Shown here one piece after another: positions 24,777 to 32,691 of a stretch of 43,962 nt of DNA (position 1 is the first letter of the stretch; every line of letters starts with the position of its first letter). This DNA comes from Lutibacter sp. (GTDB lineage Bacteria > Bacteroidota > Bacteroidia > Flavobacteriales > Flavobacteriaceae), in the NCBI GenBank assembly GCA_030656195.1, contig JAUSOJ010000226.1, forward strand, positions 1 to 43,962, written 5' to 3'. The position numbers and the translations under genes were made by a program. The notes below the pieces were generated by a model, which was given only the letters and a program-made list of their open reading frames with translations, did not search any database and was not told the DNA's origin.

Positions 24777-24794
24777 TCCCGATAGCTATCGGGA
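24777..24794. repeat. 18-bp perfect palindrome, copy 2
   Basis: TCCCGATAGCTATCGGGA, identical to 19522-19539, here between the two 60-bp direct repeats. Confidence 0.8.
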
Positions 24795-24837
24795 CGCAAA
24801 GAAAATTCGCAAAGCCCGCAAAAAAAAACGTCCTTTT

Positions 24838-24897
24838 AAAATTCTAAAATCGTAAATCCGTCACCCTGAGCGGAGCCGAAGGGCGTAATTCATTTTG
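24838..24897 (+). repeat. 60-bp direct repeat, copy 2
   Basis: Second copy, 193 bp after the first; runs directly into composite repeat copy C. Confidence 0.8.
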
Positions 24898-25014
24898 CGT
24901 TAGGGGTTGCAGTGAAAACCTTTTTGCGCTTTTTTAGCGAAAAAAGTTTGGAACGAAAAACCCGACCCGCCAGCCTGCCTGCCGGCAGGCAGGCTGGCGG
25001 GGAACGCCCAAAAT
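24894..25014 (-). repeat. Composite GC-rich double-hairpin repeat, copy C
   Basis: On the minus strand: ATTTTGGGCGTTCC, then a perfect 36-bp palindrome (24966-25001) with half-site CCCGCCAGCCTGCCTGCC, then TCGGGTTTTTCGTTCCAA, a second stem around CGCTAAAAAAGCG, then TTTTCACTGCAACCCCTAAC. It begins 20 nt after the stop of the flippase-like gene, in that gene's direction, and can act as its terminator. Confidence 0.8.
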
Positions 25015-25034
25015 ATCAGTCTGATTTTATGAAT

Positions 25035-26012
25035 TTATTTGTGACGTAATCTATTGTAAATAGGAATTAACAAAAAGGAAAGTCCGCCAAAAATAATCAC
25101 CATTAAAGTTTGTGCGGTCCACATAATCCATCCGAAAGCGCGTGCGGGATTGTCTTCAATATGGTACAAAATAAGTGCGCTTGCCACAAAAACGGGATAG
25201 GTTCCCAAGCCGCCATTGGTGAGCGCCATACTAAAACCGCCCACTACAAAAGCCACAATAATGGCCGCAAATGGGAGGTTTGTGGTTTCGGGCAGGGCAA
25301 AAGTTACCGAGTAAAACATAAGCAAATACATAAGCCAAATAAAAATGGTGTGAAAAATAAACGGCCATTTTTTTCTCATGGTAATGATGCTTTTTATGCC
25401 GTCAATCAATCCCTTTATGAAGGTAAATATTTTTACGATAAATGGATGTGTTGATTTTTTGAAGAAATAATAGGTTGCAATTCCTAAAAGCGGGAACACC
25501 ACCAAAATCGCTATTTTTAGATAAATGCTGCTTTCTTCATCTTCTTTAAACAGGTAGCTGCCCATTAATTCGGTTTGTAAAAAAAAGGCGACTCCTGTTA
25601 TTGAAAACAGCATGATGACATCGGCAACGCGCTCTGCCACAATGGTTCCTATGGCTTTTTCAAAAGGAATATTTTCGTATTTTTTTATGGTAGCCGCACG
25701 TGCAATTTCTCCTGAACGCGGAATGAACAAATTAAGTAAATAGGCTATTAAAACTGCCATAACACTGTTTGCAAACCGTGGTTTGTAGCCCAAAGGTTCC
25801 AATAAAAATTGCCAGCGATAGGCGCGTGACAAATGACTTAAAATTCCAAAAAAGATGGACAACGCCACCCACCAATAATTGGCTGTTTGAAAGGATGTTT
25901 TAATGGATTGAATGTCTGCCGGCGCTAATTTTGAGATGGAATACCAAATTAAAAAAACTCCCAAGGCTATTGGGAGTGTGATATAACTAATTTTTTTTAA
26001 TCTGTTGATCAA
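25035..26012 (-). CDS. Lysylphosphatidylglycerol synthase TM-region/flippase-like protein (UPF0104)
   Basis: 325 residues with about eight transmembrane helices (for example ITLPIALGVFLIWYSISKLA, YWWVALSIFFGILSHLSRAY and FANSVMAVLIAYLLNLFIPR). SRAYRWQFLLEPLG and NLFIPRSGEIARAATIKKYE are signatures of the UPF0104/AglD-like flippase family. No C-terminal aminoacyl-transfer domain is present, so lipid lysinylation is not expected; lipid translocation is plausible but unproven. It starts 1 nt after the panD stop codon, in the same operon. Confidence 0.75.
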   Translation of the reverse strand: MINRLKKISYITLPIALGVFLIWYSISKLAPADIQSIKTSFQTANYWWVALSIFFGILSHLSRAYRWQFLLEPLGYKPRFANSVMAVLIAYLLNLFIPRSGEIARAATIKKYENIPFEKAIGTIVAERVADVIMLFSITGVAFFLQTELMGSYLFKEDEESSIYLKIAILVVFPLLGIATYYFFKKSTHPFIVKIFTFIKGLIDGIKSIITMRKKWPFIFHTIFIWLMYLLMFYSVTFALPETTNLPFAAIIVAFVVGGFSMALTNGGLGTYPVFVASALILYHIEDNPARAFGWIMWTAQTLMVIIFGGLSFLLIPIYNRLRHK

Positions 26013-26013
26013 T

Positions 26014-26364
26014 TTATGTTAACGTATTGTCATTTTCGTTGGGGAAAATTAACGTTGGTTTAAATAATTTTGCTTTTTCAAAATCCATGATGCCGTATGA
26101 AATAATGATAATAATATCGCCTTTGGCAACCCTTCTTGCTGCAGGGCCATTTAAGGTAATTTCACCGCTTTTTCTTGGACCCGGAATAACGTATGTTTCA
26201 AGGCGTTCGCCGTTGTTAATGTTAACAATATGAACCTTTTCTCCTTGTATAATATTTGCGGCATCCATTAAATCTTCATCAATAGTAATGCTGCCAATAT
26301 AATTTAAATCGGCACCGGTAACTTTTACCCTGTGAATTTTTGATTTTACGACTTGTATTTGCAT
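26014..26364 (-). CDS. panD: Aspartate 1-decarboxylase proenzyme
   Basis: 116 residues. PanD makes beta-alanine from aspartate for pantothenate. The self-cleavage site Gly24-Ser25 is intact (YIGSITID), leaving a pyruvoyl group on the new N-terminus; Lys9 ([12 protein letters not shown]) and NGPAARR are also present. The gene precedes the flippase-like gene and follows panC, which uses its product. Minus-strand TAATTTTG lies exactly 4 nt before the ATG, predicting a leaderless transcript. Confidence 0.95.
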   Translation of the reverse strand: MQIQVVKSKIHRVKVTGADLNYIGSITIDEDLMDAANIIQGEKVHIVNINNGERLETYVIPGPRKSGEITLNGPAARRVAKGDIIIIISYGIMDFEKAKLFKPTLIFPNENDNTLT

Positions 26365-26368
26365 AGTG

Positions 26369-26376
26369 CAAAATTA
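26369..26376 (-). promoter_or_regulatory. -7 element 4 nt before panD ATG
   Basis: Minus-strand TAATTTTG, exact TAnnTTTG match, with spacer CACT to the start codon. It sits in the 37-nt panC-panD gap, so panD may have its own start in addition to readthrough. No -33 TTG was seen. Confidence 0.4.
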
Positions 26377-26401
26377 ATGATTTTGTGTTAATCTGTTATA
26401 T

Positions 26402-27241
26402 TTAAAGACTTATATTATCAATTAGCCTAACTTTTCCAGCAAAAACGGCTATAAAAGCGCGATATTTCTTTGTTGGATTTTTAGTTTCAACAGGCAAAAG
26501 CGTCTCTTCATCGGCAATTTCAATATATTCTAAGTTGAATACGGGGTGATTTTTAAATTCATTTTCAACCCATTTCAACACTTCAGAAGCATTTTTTGTG
26601 CCAAATTTAATCTTGGCTTTTTTAAGCGTTTCATAAATAAAAGGTGCAGCAGCCCTTTGCGTCTTTGTAAGTCTGGCATTTCGCGAACTCATTGCCAAAC
26701 CGTCTTTTTCTCTGTGAATTGGGCAGGAAATAATTTGAACGGGGAGTTTATTTTTTTCCACCATTTTGCGAATGATTTGGATTTGCTGGTAATCCTTTTC
26801 CCCAAAATAAGCTTTATGAGGTTTCACAACATCAAACAATCTTTTAACTATAGTGCCTACGCCGTTAAAATGGCCGGCCCTGAACTTTCCTTCCATTTGA
26901 TATTCCAATCCGTCAAAATCAAAAGATTGAGACTGAATATTATCCGCATAAATTTCTTTGGAAGTTGGGGTAAAAACGATGTCGCAATTAAAAGATTTTA
27001 AAAGTGACAAGTCTTTTTCAATCGTTTTTGGATAATTTATTAAATCATCGGCATTATCAAACTGTGTTGGGTTCACAAAAATGCTCACAACCACAATATT
27101 ATTCTCTTTTTTTGCTTGTTCCACAAGCGATAAATGCCCTTCATGAAGTGCGCCCATAGTTGGCACAAAGCCAATAGTAGTGCCGTTTTTAAGCGACTTA
27201 ATTTCTTGTTGAAGCGATTTTATTTCGGTAAAAATCAACAT
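26402..27241 (-). CDS. panC: Pantothenate synthetase
   Basis: 279 residues. PanC joins pantoate and beta-alanine with ATP. Motifs: GFVPTMGALHEGHLSLVEQA with the HxGH-like HEGH, FVNPTQF, GEKDYQQ and the KMSKS-equivalent AMSSRNARLT. Complete. Placed with panD so that the product of one enzyme is used by the other; panB is not in the window. Divergent from the GT5-like gene, with a -7 element TAAGTTTG at 27273-27280. Confidence 0.95.
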   Translation of the reverse strand: MLIFTEIKSLQQEIKSLKNGTTIGFVPTMGALHEGHLSLVEQAKKENNIVVVSIFVNPTQFDNADDLINYPKTIEKDLSLLKSFNCDIVFTPTSKEIYADNIQSQSFDFDGLEYQMEGKFRAGHFNGVGTIVKRLFDVVKPHKAYFGEKDYQQIQIIRKMVEKNKLPVQIISCPIHREKDGLAMSSRNARLTKTQRAAAPFIYETLKKAKIKFGTKNASEVLKWVENEFKNHPVFNLEYIEIADEETLLPVETKNPTKKYRAFIAVFAGKVRLIDNISL

Positions 27242-27272
27242 AACGTATTTGTTAATTAACGTTAAAAGCGTG

Positions 27273-27321
27273 CAAACTTACATTTTTCAAGCTAAATTCT
27301 ACATTAATTTTCGTAATTTTG
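27273..27321. promoter_or_regulatory. Divergent promoters for panC and the GT5-like gene
   Basis: Minus-strand TAAGTTTG (27273-27280), 31 nt before the panC ATG, and plus-strand TAATTTTG (27314-27321), 28 nt before ATG 27350. Both are exact TAnnTTTG matches. Confidence 0.5.
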
Positions 27322-27349
27322 CATATTATTTAAAATAAGAGTTGGTTTT

Positions 27350-28159
27350 ATGAAAGATAAGAGAGTATTGATTGTTTCTTCAGAAGTTGTTCCCTATTTA
27401 CCTGAAAATGAATTGTCAACAACCTCATTTGAAACAGCAAAAATGATTCATAGCAACGGCGGGCAAACAAGAATTTTTATGCCGCGTTTCGGATTGATCA
27501 ATGAAAGAAGACATCAGCTCCACGAAGTGATTCGTTTATCGGGTATGAACCTGGTAATCAATGATATGGATATGCCTTTAATTATTAAAGTAGCTTCTAT
27601 TCCAAAGGAAAGAATGCAGGTATATTTTATTGATAACGATGAGTATTTTAAAAGAAAAGCATTGTTTTCTGATGAAGACAATAACATGTTTGATGACAAT
27701 GATGAGCGGGCCATATTTTTTGCAAAAGGCGTGGTTGAAACCGTAAAAAAATTAAATTGGTCACCAGATATTATTCACGTAAATGGCTGGATGGCTTCAC
27801 TTTTACCATTATACATTAAAGAATATTATAAAGATGACCCATTATTTTCAAACAGCAAAATAGTGACTTCCTTATACAATACCGGTTTTGAAGGTACGTT
27901 AAATGACAAGTTTTTTGATAAAATCAAGTTTGATAATATTAACGAGTCTAAATTTAAATCAATCTCCAATCCAACTTACACAAATATTTTGATTAATGCC
28001 ATTGAAAATTCAGACGCGGTTATTAAAGCGAGCGAGCAACTTCCAAGTGATTTGCTCGATTATTTAAAAACTTGCGATAAACCTGTATTGGATTATTTTC
28101 CAATCAGTGAATTTGACAGTGCCTATACCAATTTTTACTTAACTAAAGTTTTATCATAA
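27350..28159 (+). CDS. Half-length glycogen/starch synthase-like protein (GT5 N-terminal domain only)
   Basis: 269 residues, against roughly 480 for GlgA. It aligns by pattern to the N-terminal Rossmann domain of GT5 synthases: VLIVSSEVVPYL, GGQTRIFMPRFG, ERAIFFAKGVVE and PDIIHVNGWMASLLPL. The ADP-glucose-binding KTGGL motif near the N-terminus is replaced by ENELSTTS, and the C-terminal catalytic domain is absent, so synthase activity is unlikely. The frame is intact, and it lies 18 nt before the DUF4270 gene and upstream of glmS. A regulatory or carbohydrate-binding role is speculation. Confidence 0.8.
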   Translation: MKDKRVLIVSSEVVPYLPENELSTTSFETAKMIHSNGGQTRIFMPRFGLINERRHQLHEVIRLSGMNLVINDMDMPLIIKVASIPKERMQVYFIDNDEYFKRKALFSDEDNNMFDDNDERAIFFAKGVVETVKKLNWSPDIIHVNGWMASLLPLYIKEYYKDDPLFSNSKIVTSLYNTGFEGTLNDKFFDKIKFDNINESKFKSISNPTYTNILINAIENSDAVIKASEQLPSDLLDYLKTCDKPVLDYFPISEFDSAYTNFYLTKVLS

Positions 28160-28177
28160 AAAATCCAACATTTATAT

Positions 28178-29710
28178 ATGGCAATTAAAGTTGTAAATGC
28201 TTTAAAATACTTAGGGCTATTCTCAATCGTTTTTTTTACTATCATTTCGTGCGAAAAGGAAATTGAAAGCATTGGCGTTAACCTTGTTGACAATAATAAT
28301 TTTAGCACAGACAAACAAATAACAGATGTTACAGCGGCGAATAAAAACATCAGCAAAGTGCCTGCCAGCGGAGTTTCGCAATATTTATTGGGTGTTTATT
28401 CCGACAATGAATTTGGAACGTTAAAAGCATCCATAGTTTCTCAATTGGCACTGCCAACAACCGGCGCTGCTTATAATTACGGCACAAATTACGGGATAGA
28501 TTCCGTTTTAATGTTCATTCCATACCAATCAACAAGATCAGCGGTAAAATACACTGACGGAAAGCCAAAATTTTCTATTGATTCGGTATTTGGCGACGCT
28601 AACGTTGAATTTAAATTGGGTATTTACGAATTGAAAACATTCTTAAACACTTTAGATCCTGTTGATCCATCAAAGCCTGCCATTTATTATTCGGACAAGG
28701 AATTTCAAAAAGGAGATACTCCTTTTTATACAGGAAATTTTAAAGTAAATCCAAATGATACGGTGGCTTACATAAAAAGATATATGCCCAATGGCATAAC
28801 TGTTTATAAAAAAGATACCATAAAAGCAACAGATAAAAGCCCGAGCATTAAAATTCCTTTAAATGAAAGCTTAATTAAGCAAATTTTTGTGGACAATGCC
28901 GCCGGAGCCGAGTTTCAATCTATCGATAATTTTCAGCGTTATTTTAGAGGTTTTTATATTGAAGCAGAAGCAATAACATCCAATAAATCCCACATAGTTT
29001 CATTGGCCATGGCGAATGCCCGAATGGTTATTTATTATTCAAAAGATGAAGACGAAGGCGCAAATATAGATTTAAACGGCAATAAAATTAACGGCGAATT
29101 GGGTGTTAGAACCAAACACAATTTTGAATTTGTGTTTGGCGCCATAAAATCAAATGTCTTAAAAAGAGATGTTGCTCCTCACCAAAGCGGCGAAGACAGG
29201 TTGTATGTCCAAGGCGCTGCAGGATCAATGGCGACTATTGATTTGTTTAAAAATGAAAATATAAACGATTTGCAAAAAAATAATTGGTTGATCAATGATG
29301 CAAGCTTAATTTTTTACGTTGATCAAAATGCGGCAAGCAACATAGTTCCTGAGCAATTATTTATTTACAATTATGAAGATAATGAGCAGATAACGGATGT
29401 AATGACTGAAGGATTGGTTGCTGCTGGAGGCTTATTGGAGAAAGATGCCAATGGAAAACCTTATCGTTATGTGTTTAAAATTACCGATTATATATCCAAA
29501 TTGTTAAGTGCAAATGCACCAGCAGACCTAGAGAAAAAAACATTAGGGTTAAAAGTTTATAACCCTTCAGATACACCTTCAGCTATTTCAGATGTAAAAG
29601 TAAGAGATTATAGCTGGACCCCAAAAGGTGTTGTGTTGTATGGACAAAACCCTAGTTTTGGAGATAAAAGAGTAAAACTTGAAATATCTTATACAAAAAT
29701 AAATAACTAA
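28178..29710 (+). CDS. DUF4270 family lipoprotein
   Basis: 510 residues. The N-terminus ends in a lipobox-like FFTIISC, so an outer-membrane lipoprotein is predicted. The body (ESIGVNLVDNN, then VPASGVSQYLLGVYSD and YGIDSVLMFIPYQSTR) matches DUF4270. The protein is beta-rich with no enzymatic motif, and its function is unknown. Second gene of the run GT5-like, DUF4270, glmS; spacing to glmS is 14 nt. Confidence 0.8.
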   Translation: MAIKVVNALKYLGLFSIVFFTIISCEKEIESIGVNLVDNNNFSTDKQITDVTAANKNISKVPASGVSQYLLGVYSDNEFGTLKASIVSQLALPTTGAAYNYGTNYGIDSVLMFIPYQSTRSAVKYTDGKPKFSIDSVFGDANVEFKLGIYELKTFLNTLDPVDPSKPAIYYSDKEFQKGDTPFYTGNFKVNPNDTVAYIKRYMPNGITVYKKDTIKATDKSPSIKIPLNESLIKQIFVDNAAGAEFQSIDNFQRYFRGFYIEAEAITSNKSHIVSLAMANARMVIYYSKDEDEGANIDLNGNKINGELGVRTKHNFEFVFGAIKSNVLKRDVAPHQSGEDRLYVQGAAGSMATIDLFKNENINDLQKNNWLINDASLIFYVDQNAASNIVPEQLFIYNYEDNEQITDVMTEGLVAAGGLLEKDANGKPYRYVFKITDYISKLLSANAPADLEKKTLGLKVYNPSDTPSAISDVKVRDYSWTPKGVVLYGQNPSFGDKRVKLEISYTKINN

Positions 29711-29724
29711 AAAACAAAATTTAG

Positions 29725-31575
29725 ATGTGTGGAATTGCTGGATATTTAGGATTTAGAAAAGCTTACCCAATAGTAATTAACGGGTTACAACGATTGGAAT
29801 ATAGAGGTTATGATAGCGCAGGAGTTGTATTGGTCGACGGCAATGAAATGAGCCTTTATAAAACAAAAGGAAAAGTTTCTGATTTAAAAAAAATCATGAA
29901 ACAAGAAAATATTGAAGGAAATTTGGCCTTGGGTCACACGCGTTGGGCAACTCACGGCGTACCGAACGATGAAAACTCTCACCCGCATCTTTCAAATTCA
30001 GGAAATTTAGTGATTGTTCATAATGGAATTATAGAAAACTATGACACCATTAAAAAGGAACTGATTACTAGAGGCTATACTTTTAAAAGCGACACCGACA
30101 CCGAAGTTTTAATCAATTTAATTGAAGAAGTTAAAATAAAAAATAACTGCAAATTGGGTTATGCCGTACAAATGGCATTAACCAGTGTAGTTGGTGCTTA
30201 TGCAATTGCCGTTTTTGATGTTTCAAAACCTAATGAAATTATTGTTGCAAAATTAGGAAGTCCGATTGCCATTGGAATTGGAGAAAATAATTCGGAATTT
30301 TTTGTTGCATCAGATGCATCACCTTTTATAGAGTATACCAGAAATGCCATCTATTTAGAAGATGAAGAAATGGCAATCATTAAATTGGGAGAAGAAATCA
30401 GAATCCGAAAAATTCAAGACAATGCAGAGGTTGTGCCCGATATTCAACAATTAAAGCTTAATCTGGAGCAAATTGAAAAAGGCGGGTATGATCATTTTAT
30501 GCTCAAGGAAATACACGAACAGCCTCAATCTATTGTTGATGCCTATAGAGGCCGACTTTTAGCTTCTACAGGTATGATAAAAATGGGAAGTGTTGACAAT
30601 AACATTTCAAGATTTTTGAATGCAAACCGTATTGTAATTGTGGCTTGCGGAACTTCATGGCATGCAGGTTTGGTCGCTGAATATTTGTTTGAAGATTTGG
30701 CGCGTATTCCTGTTGAAGTTGAATATGCCTCAGAATTTAGATACCGGAATCCAATCATCAATAAAGATGATATTGTCATCGCAATTTCACAATCTGGTGA
30801 AACTGCTGATACGTTAGCTGCAGTTAAATTGGCAAAATCCAAAGGCGCTTTTGTTTTTGGTGTTTGTAATGTTGTTGGTTCTTCCATCGCAAGAGAAACG
30901 GATACGGGTGCTTACACGCATGCCGGGCCAGAAATTGGCGTAGCTTCAACAAAAGCTTTTACCACACAAATCACCGTGCTTGCTTTAATTGCACTAAAAC
31001 TGGGTAATTTAAAAGGAGAACTTTCTAATTCCATGTATAACCATTATATCCAGGAAATGAGCTTAATTCCGGCCAAAGTGGAAGAGGTTTTAAAAATGGA
31101 TAAAGAAATTGAAAAAATTGCCGCAATTTATAAAGATGCGCCAAATTGTTTGTATTTAGGACGTGGATTTAATTTCCCTGTGGCGCTGGAAGGCGCTTTA
31201 AAATTAAAGGAAATTTCTTACATCCATGCAGAAGGTTATCCTGCTGCTGAAATGAAACACGGACCTATCGCGCTTATTGATGAACATATGCCGGTGATTG
31301 TTATTGCAACCAAAAAGGGTCATTATGACAAAGTGGTAAGTAACATTCAGGAAATAAAAGCACGTAACGGTAAAATTATTGCAATTGTTACCAAAGGCGA
31401 TACCATAGTAAAAGAAATTGCAGACCATGTAATTGAAATTCCTGAAACTGAAGAAGCTTTTACACCGCTTTTATCTACAATACCATTGCAATTGTTATCT
31501 TATTATATCGCTGTAATGAGAGGTTGTAATGTGGATCAGCCAAGAAATTTGGCGAAGTCTGTAACGGTTGAATAG
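29725..31575 (+). CDS. glmS: Glutamine--fructose-6-phosphate aminotransferase (isomerising)
   Basis: 616 residues. GlmS makes glucosamine-6-phosphate for peptidoglycan and lipopolysaccharide. The catalytic Cys follows the initiator Met (MCGIAGYLG), then LGHTRWATHG and HNGIIENY of the glutaminase half. Two SIS isomerase domains follow (VACGTSWHAGLVAEYL with AISQSGETADTLAA; LYLGRGFNFPVALEGALK with EGYPAAEMKHGPIAL), and the tail ends PRNLAKSVTVE. Complete. No glmS ribozyme is visible in the 14 nt upstream, so it is not regulated in the Firmicutes manner. Confidence 0.95.
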   Translation: MCGIAGYLGFRKAYPIVINGLQRLEYRGYDSAGVVLVDGNEMSLYKTKGKVSDLKKIMKQENIEGNLALGHTRWATHGVPNDENSHPHLSNSGNLVIVHNGIIENYDTIKKELITRGYTFKSDTDTEVLINLIEEVKIKNNCKLGYAVQMALTSVVGAYAIAVFDVSKPNEIIVAKLGSPIAIGIGENNSEFFVASDASPFIEYTRNAIYLEDEEMAIIKLGEEIRIRKIQDNAEVVPDIQQLKLNLEQIEKGGYDHFMLKEIHEQPQSIVDAYRGRLLASTGMIKMGSVDNNISRFLNANRIVIVACGTSWHAGLVAEYLFEDLARIPVEVEYASEFRYRNPIINKDDIVIAISQSGETADTLAAVKLAKSKGAFVFGVCNVVGSSIARETDTGAYTHAGPEIGVASTKAFTTQITVLALIALKLGNLKGELSNSMYNHYIQEMSLIPAKVEEVLKMDKEIEKIAAIYKDAPNCLYLGRGFNFPVALEGALKLKEISYIHAEGYPAAEMKHGPIALIDEHMPVIVIATKKGHYDKVVSNIQEIKARNGKIIAIVTKGDTIVKEIADHVIEIPETEEAFTPLLSTIPLQLLSYYIAVMRGCNVDQPRNLAKSVTVE

Positions 31576-31636
31576 TCAAGGAAAAATTCAAATAAATTGA
31601 TTTTTTAAATCACTTATTACATAATAAAACAATATT

Positions 31637-31663
31637 AGGGTTCCGAGTGCGGAACCCTTTTTA
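31637..31663 (+). terminator. glmS operon terminator
   Basis: AGGGTTCC (31637-31644) pairs with GGAACCCT (31651-31658), extended by G-C at the loop, followed by TTTTTATTTT. Confidence 0.9.
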
Positions 31664-31756
31664 TTTTCAAGAAATAAAGAAATTTCACAAATTATATAGT
31701 CAATATAAATACCCTCAAGCATTTCTCAAAGAAAAACAAAGTTGATTATATAACGA

Positions 31757-31873
31757 TTAAACAAAGATTTTAACAATCCAAATTAGGTTGTATAGGCTTA
31801 AACTAAAAATAAGTAAAACAACAGTAAGGAACAGCAACAGCTGGGTGTTTTTTTTAACATTAAGTTTTTTCAT
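31757..31873 (-). CDS. Predicted 38-residue single-TM membrane peptide
   Basis: Reads MKKLNVKKNTQ, then a 20-residue hydrophobic helix (LLLFLTVVLLIFSLSLYNLI), then WIVKIFV and TAA. The positive N-terminus with a following helix is a typical small membrane protein signature. A TAnnTTTG match (TATTTTTG at 31942-31949, minus strand) lies upstream, giving a leader of about 65 nt. No family recognised. It points towards the glmS terminator from the opposite side. Confidence 0.5.
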   Translation of the reverse strand: MKKLNVKKNTQLLLFLTVVLLIFSLSLYNLIWIVKIFV

Positions 31874-31941
31874 AGCGATTTTTAGGGTTGTTCTTGGGAG
31901 GTTTTAAAATAATTTTAAATTCATACGTTTAAAATTATTGG

Positions 31942-31949
31942 CAAAAATA
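31942..31949 (-). promoter_or_regulatory. -7 element upstream of the 38-residue ORF
   Basis: Minus-strand TATTTTTG, exact TAnnTTTG match. Confidence 0.35.
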
Positions 31950-32066
31950 TGTCATTTTAAAAATATTTCACAATATTTTTAAAAAAATTATCCGTTTAAA
32001 TCCAATTTAAATTTCAATAATTCTGTTCAATCAATGCACATTTAGTTGCTTAAAGCGTTGTCAAAA

Positions 32067-32681
32067 TTATAATGATAATGAGTCGTGTATCATGGAGTGA
32101 TTTCCATTATTCCATACAGTTAATATTTCGGTTGCAACTTGGGCTCCACTTCCAGCCGCAATGGCAAACTGACTTCTCCATCCTGCCAAAACACCCGAAA
32201 CGTATATTCCTTCAGCAACCAAATGGTTGTTATTTTTTAGCATCACACGTTCTTTTTGCGGAGGTAAACTGTGGTGCGGAATCACATATTGCATTAGGCC
32301 TTCGATGTTAAAAAGATTTGAAGGACCAACAGCGACAACGATTGTGCGAGTTTTATAATTATTTTTATTGGTAAAAACCTTAAAATTTGGGAATTCACCT
32401 TCAATTTTAGTCACCTTTTCATTGTCGATTTGTACAACGTGAGGATATAATTCAGAAAGTTGTTTTAGACCATCAGACAAAACTTGACTTCCCTTGGTTC
32501 CTTTTTCAAATCCCAGCACATTGTTAAGCAACGCTTCGTTTAAAGCCGAACTTTTTTGGTGCGTAACAATCCCAATTTTTTTATTGTTGGCAAAAGGCTT
32601 ATGAACAGCCGAGCCTAAAATGAGCGCGCACGACAATCCGGCTGCGCTTCCGCCTATGATTAAAACGTCAAATGCGTCCAT
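32067..32681 (-). CDS. Short FAD-dependent oxidoreductase (thioredoxin-reductase-like fold)
   Basis: 204 residues. The FAD dinucleotide-binding motif DVLIIGGSAAGLSCALILG is at the N-terminus, and VSGVLAGWRSQFAIAAGSGA near the C-terminus matches the second FAD contact of thioredoxin-reductase-like proteins. There is no CxxC disulfide motif and no separate NAD(P)H-binding domain, making it much shorter than TrxB (about 310). The frame is intact, so it appears to be a compact family member and not a truncation. Redox partner unknown. It follows MarC with a 10-nt gap, one operon. Confidence 0.75.
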   Translation of the reverse strand: MDAFDVLIIGGSAAGLSCALILGSAVHKPFANNKKIGIVTHQKSSALNEALLNNVLGFEKGTKGSQVLSDGLKQLSELYPHVVQIDNEKVTKIEGEFPNFKVFTNKNNYKTRTIVVAVGPSNLFNIEGLMQYVIPHHSLPPQKERVMLKNNNHLVAEGIYVSGVLAGWRSQFAIAAGSGAQVATEILTVWNNGNHSMIHDSLSL

Positions 32682-32691
32682 ATTTAAGAAT

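Larger units (their letters stand above)
24529..25034. other. 506-bp repeat-packed intergenic region
   Basis: No gene was seen. It contains two 60-bp direct repeats, an 18-bp palindrome, CGCAAAG-type short repeats between them, and composite repeat copy C. Such a dense cluster suggests an accretion site for small non-coding elements. Confidence 0.7.
31576..32066. other. 491-bp intergenic region
   Basis: Holds the glmS terminator (31637-31658), a probable 38-residue ORF on the minus strand (31757-31873) and its -7 element (31942-31949). Nothing else is recognisable in the flanking AT-rich DNA. Confidence 0.5.

Noticed and set aside
24529-25034. CRISPR array
   Set aside because: Only two direct repeats 193 bp apart, with no regular spacer pattern and no cas genes in the window.
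29711-29724. glmS ribozyme
   Set aside because: Only 14 nt separate glmS from the preceding gene, and no ribozyme-like structure is present.
32067-32681. Truncated thioredoxin reductase pseudogene
   Set aside because: The frame is intact with both FAD motifs at proper ends; a compact family member is more likely.
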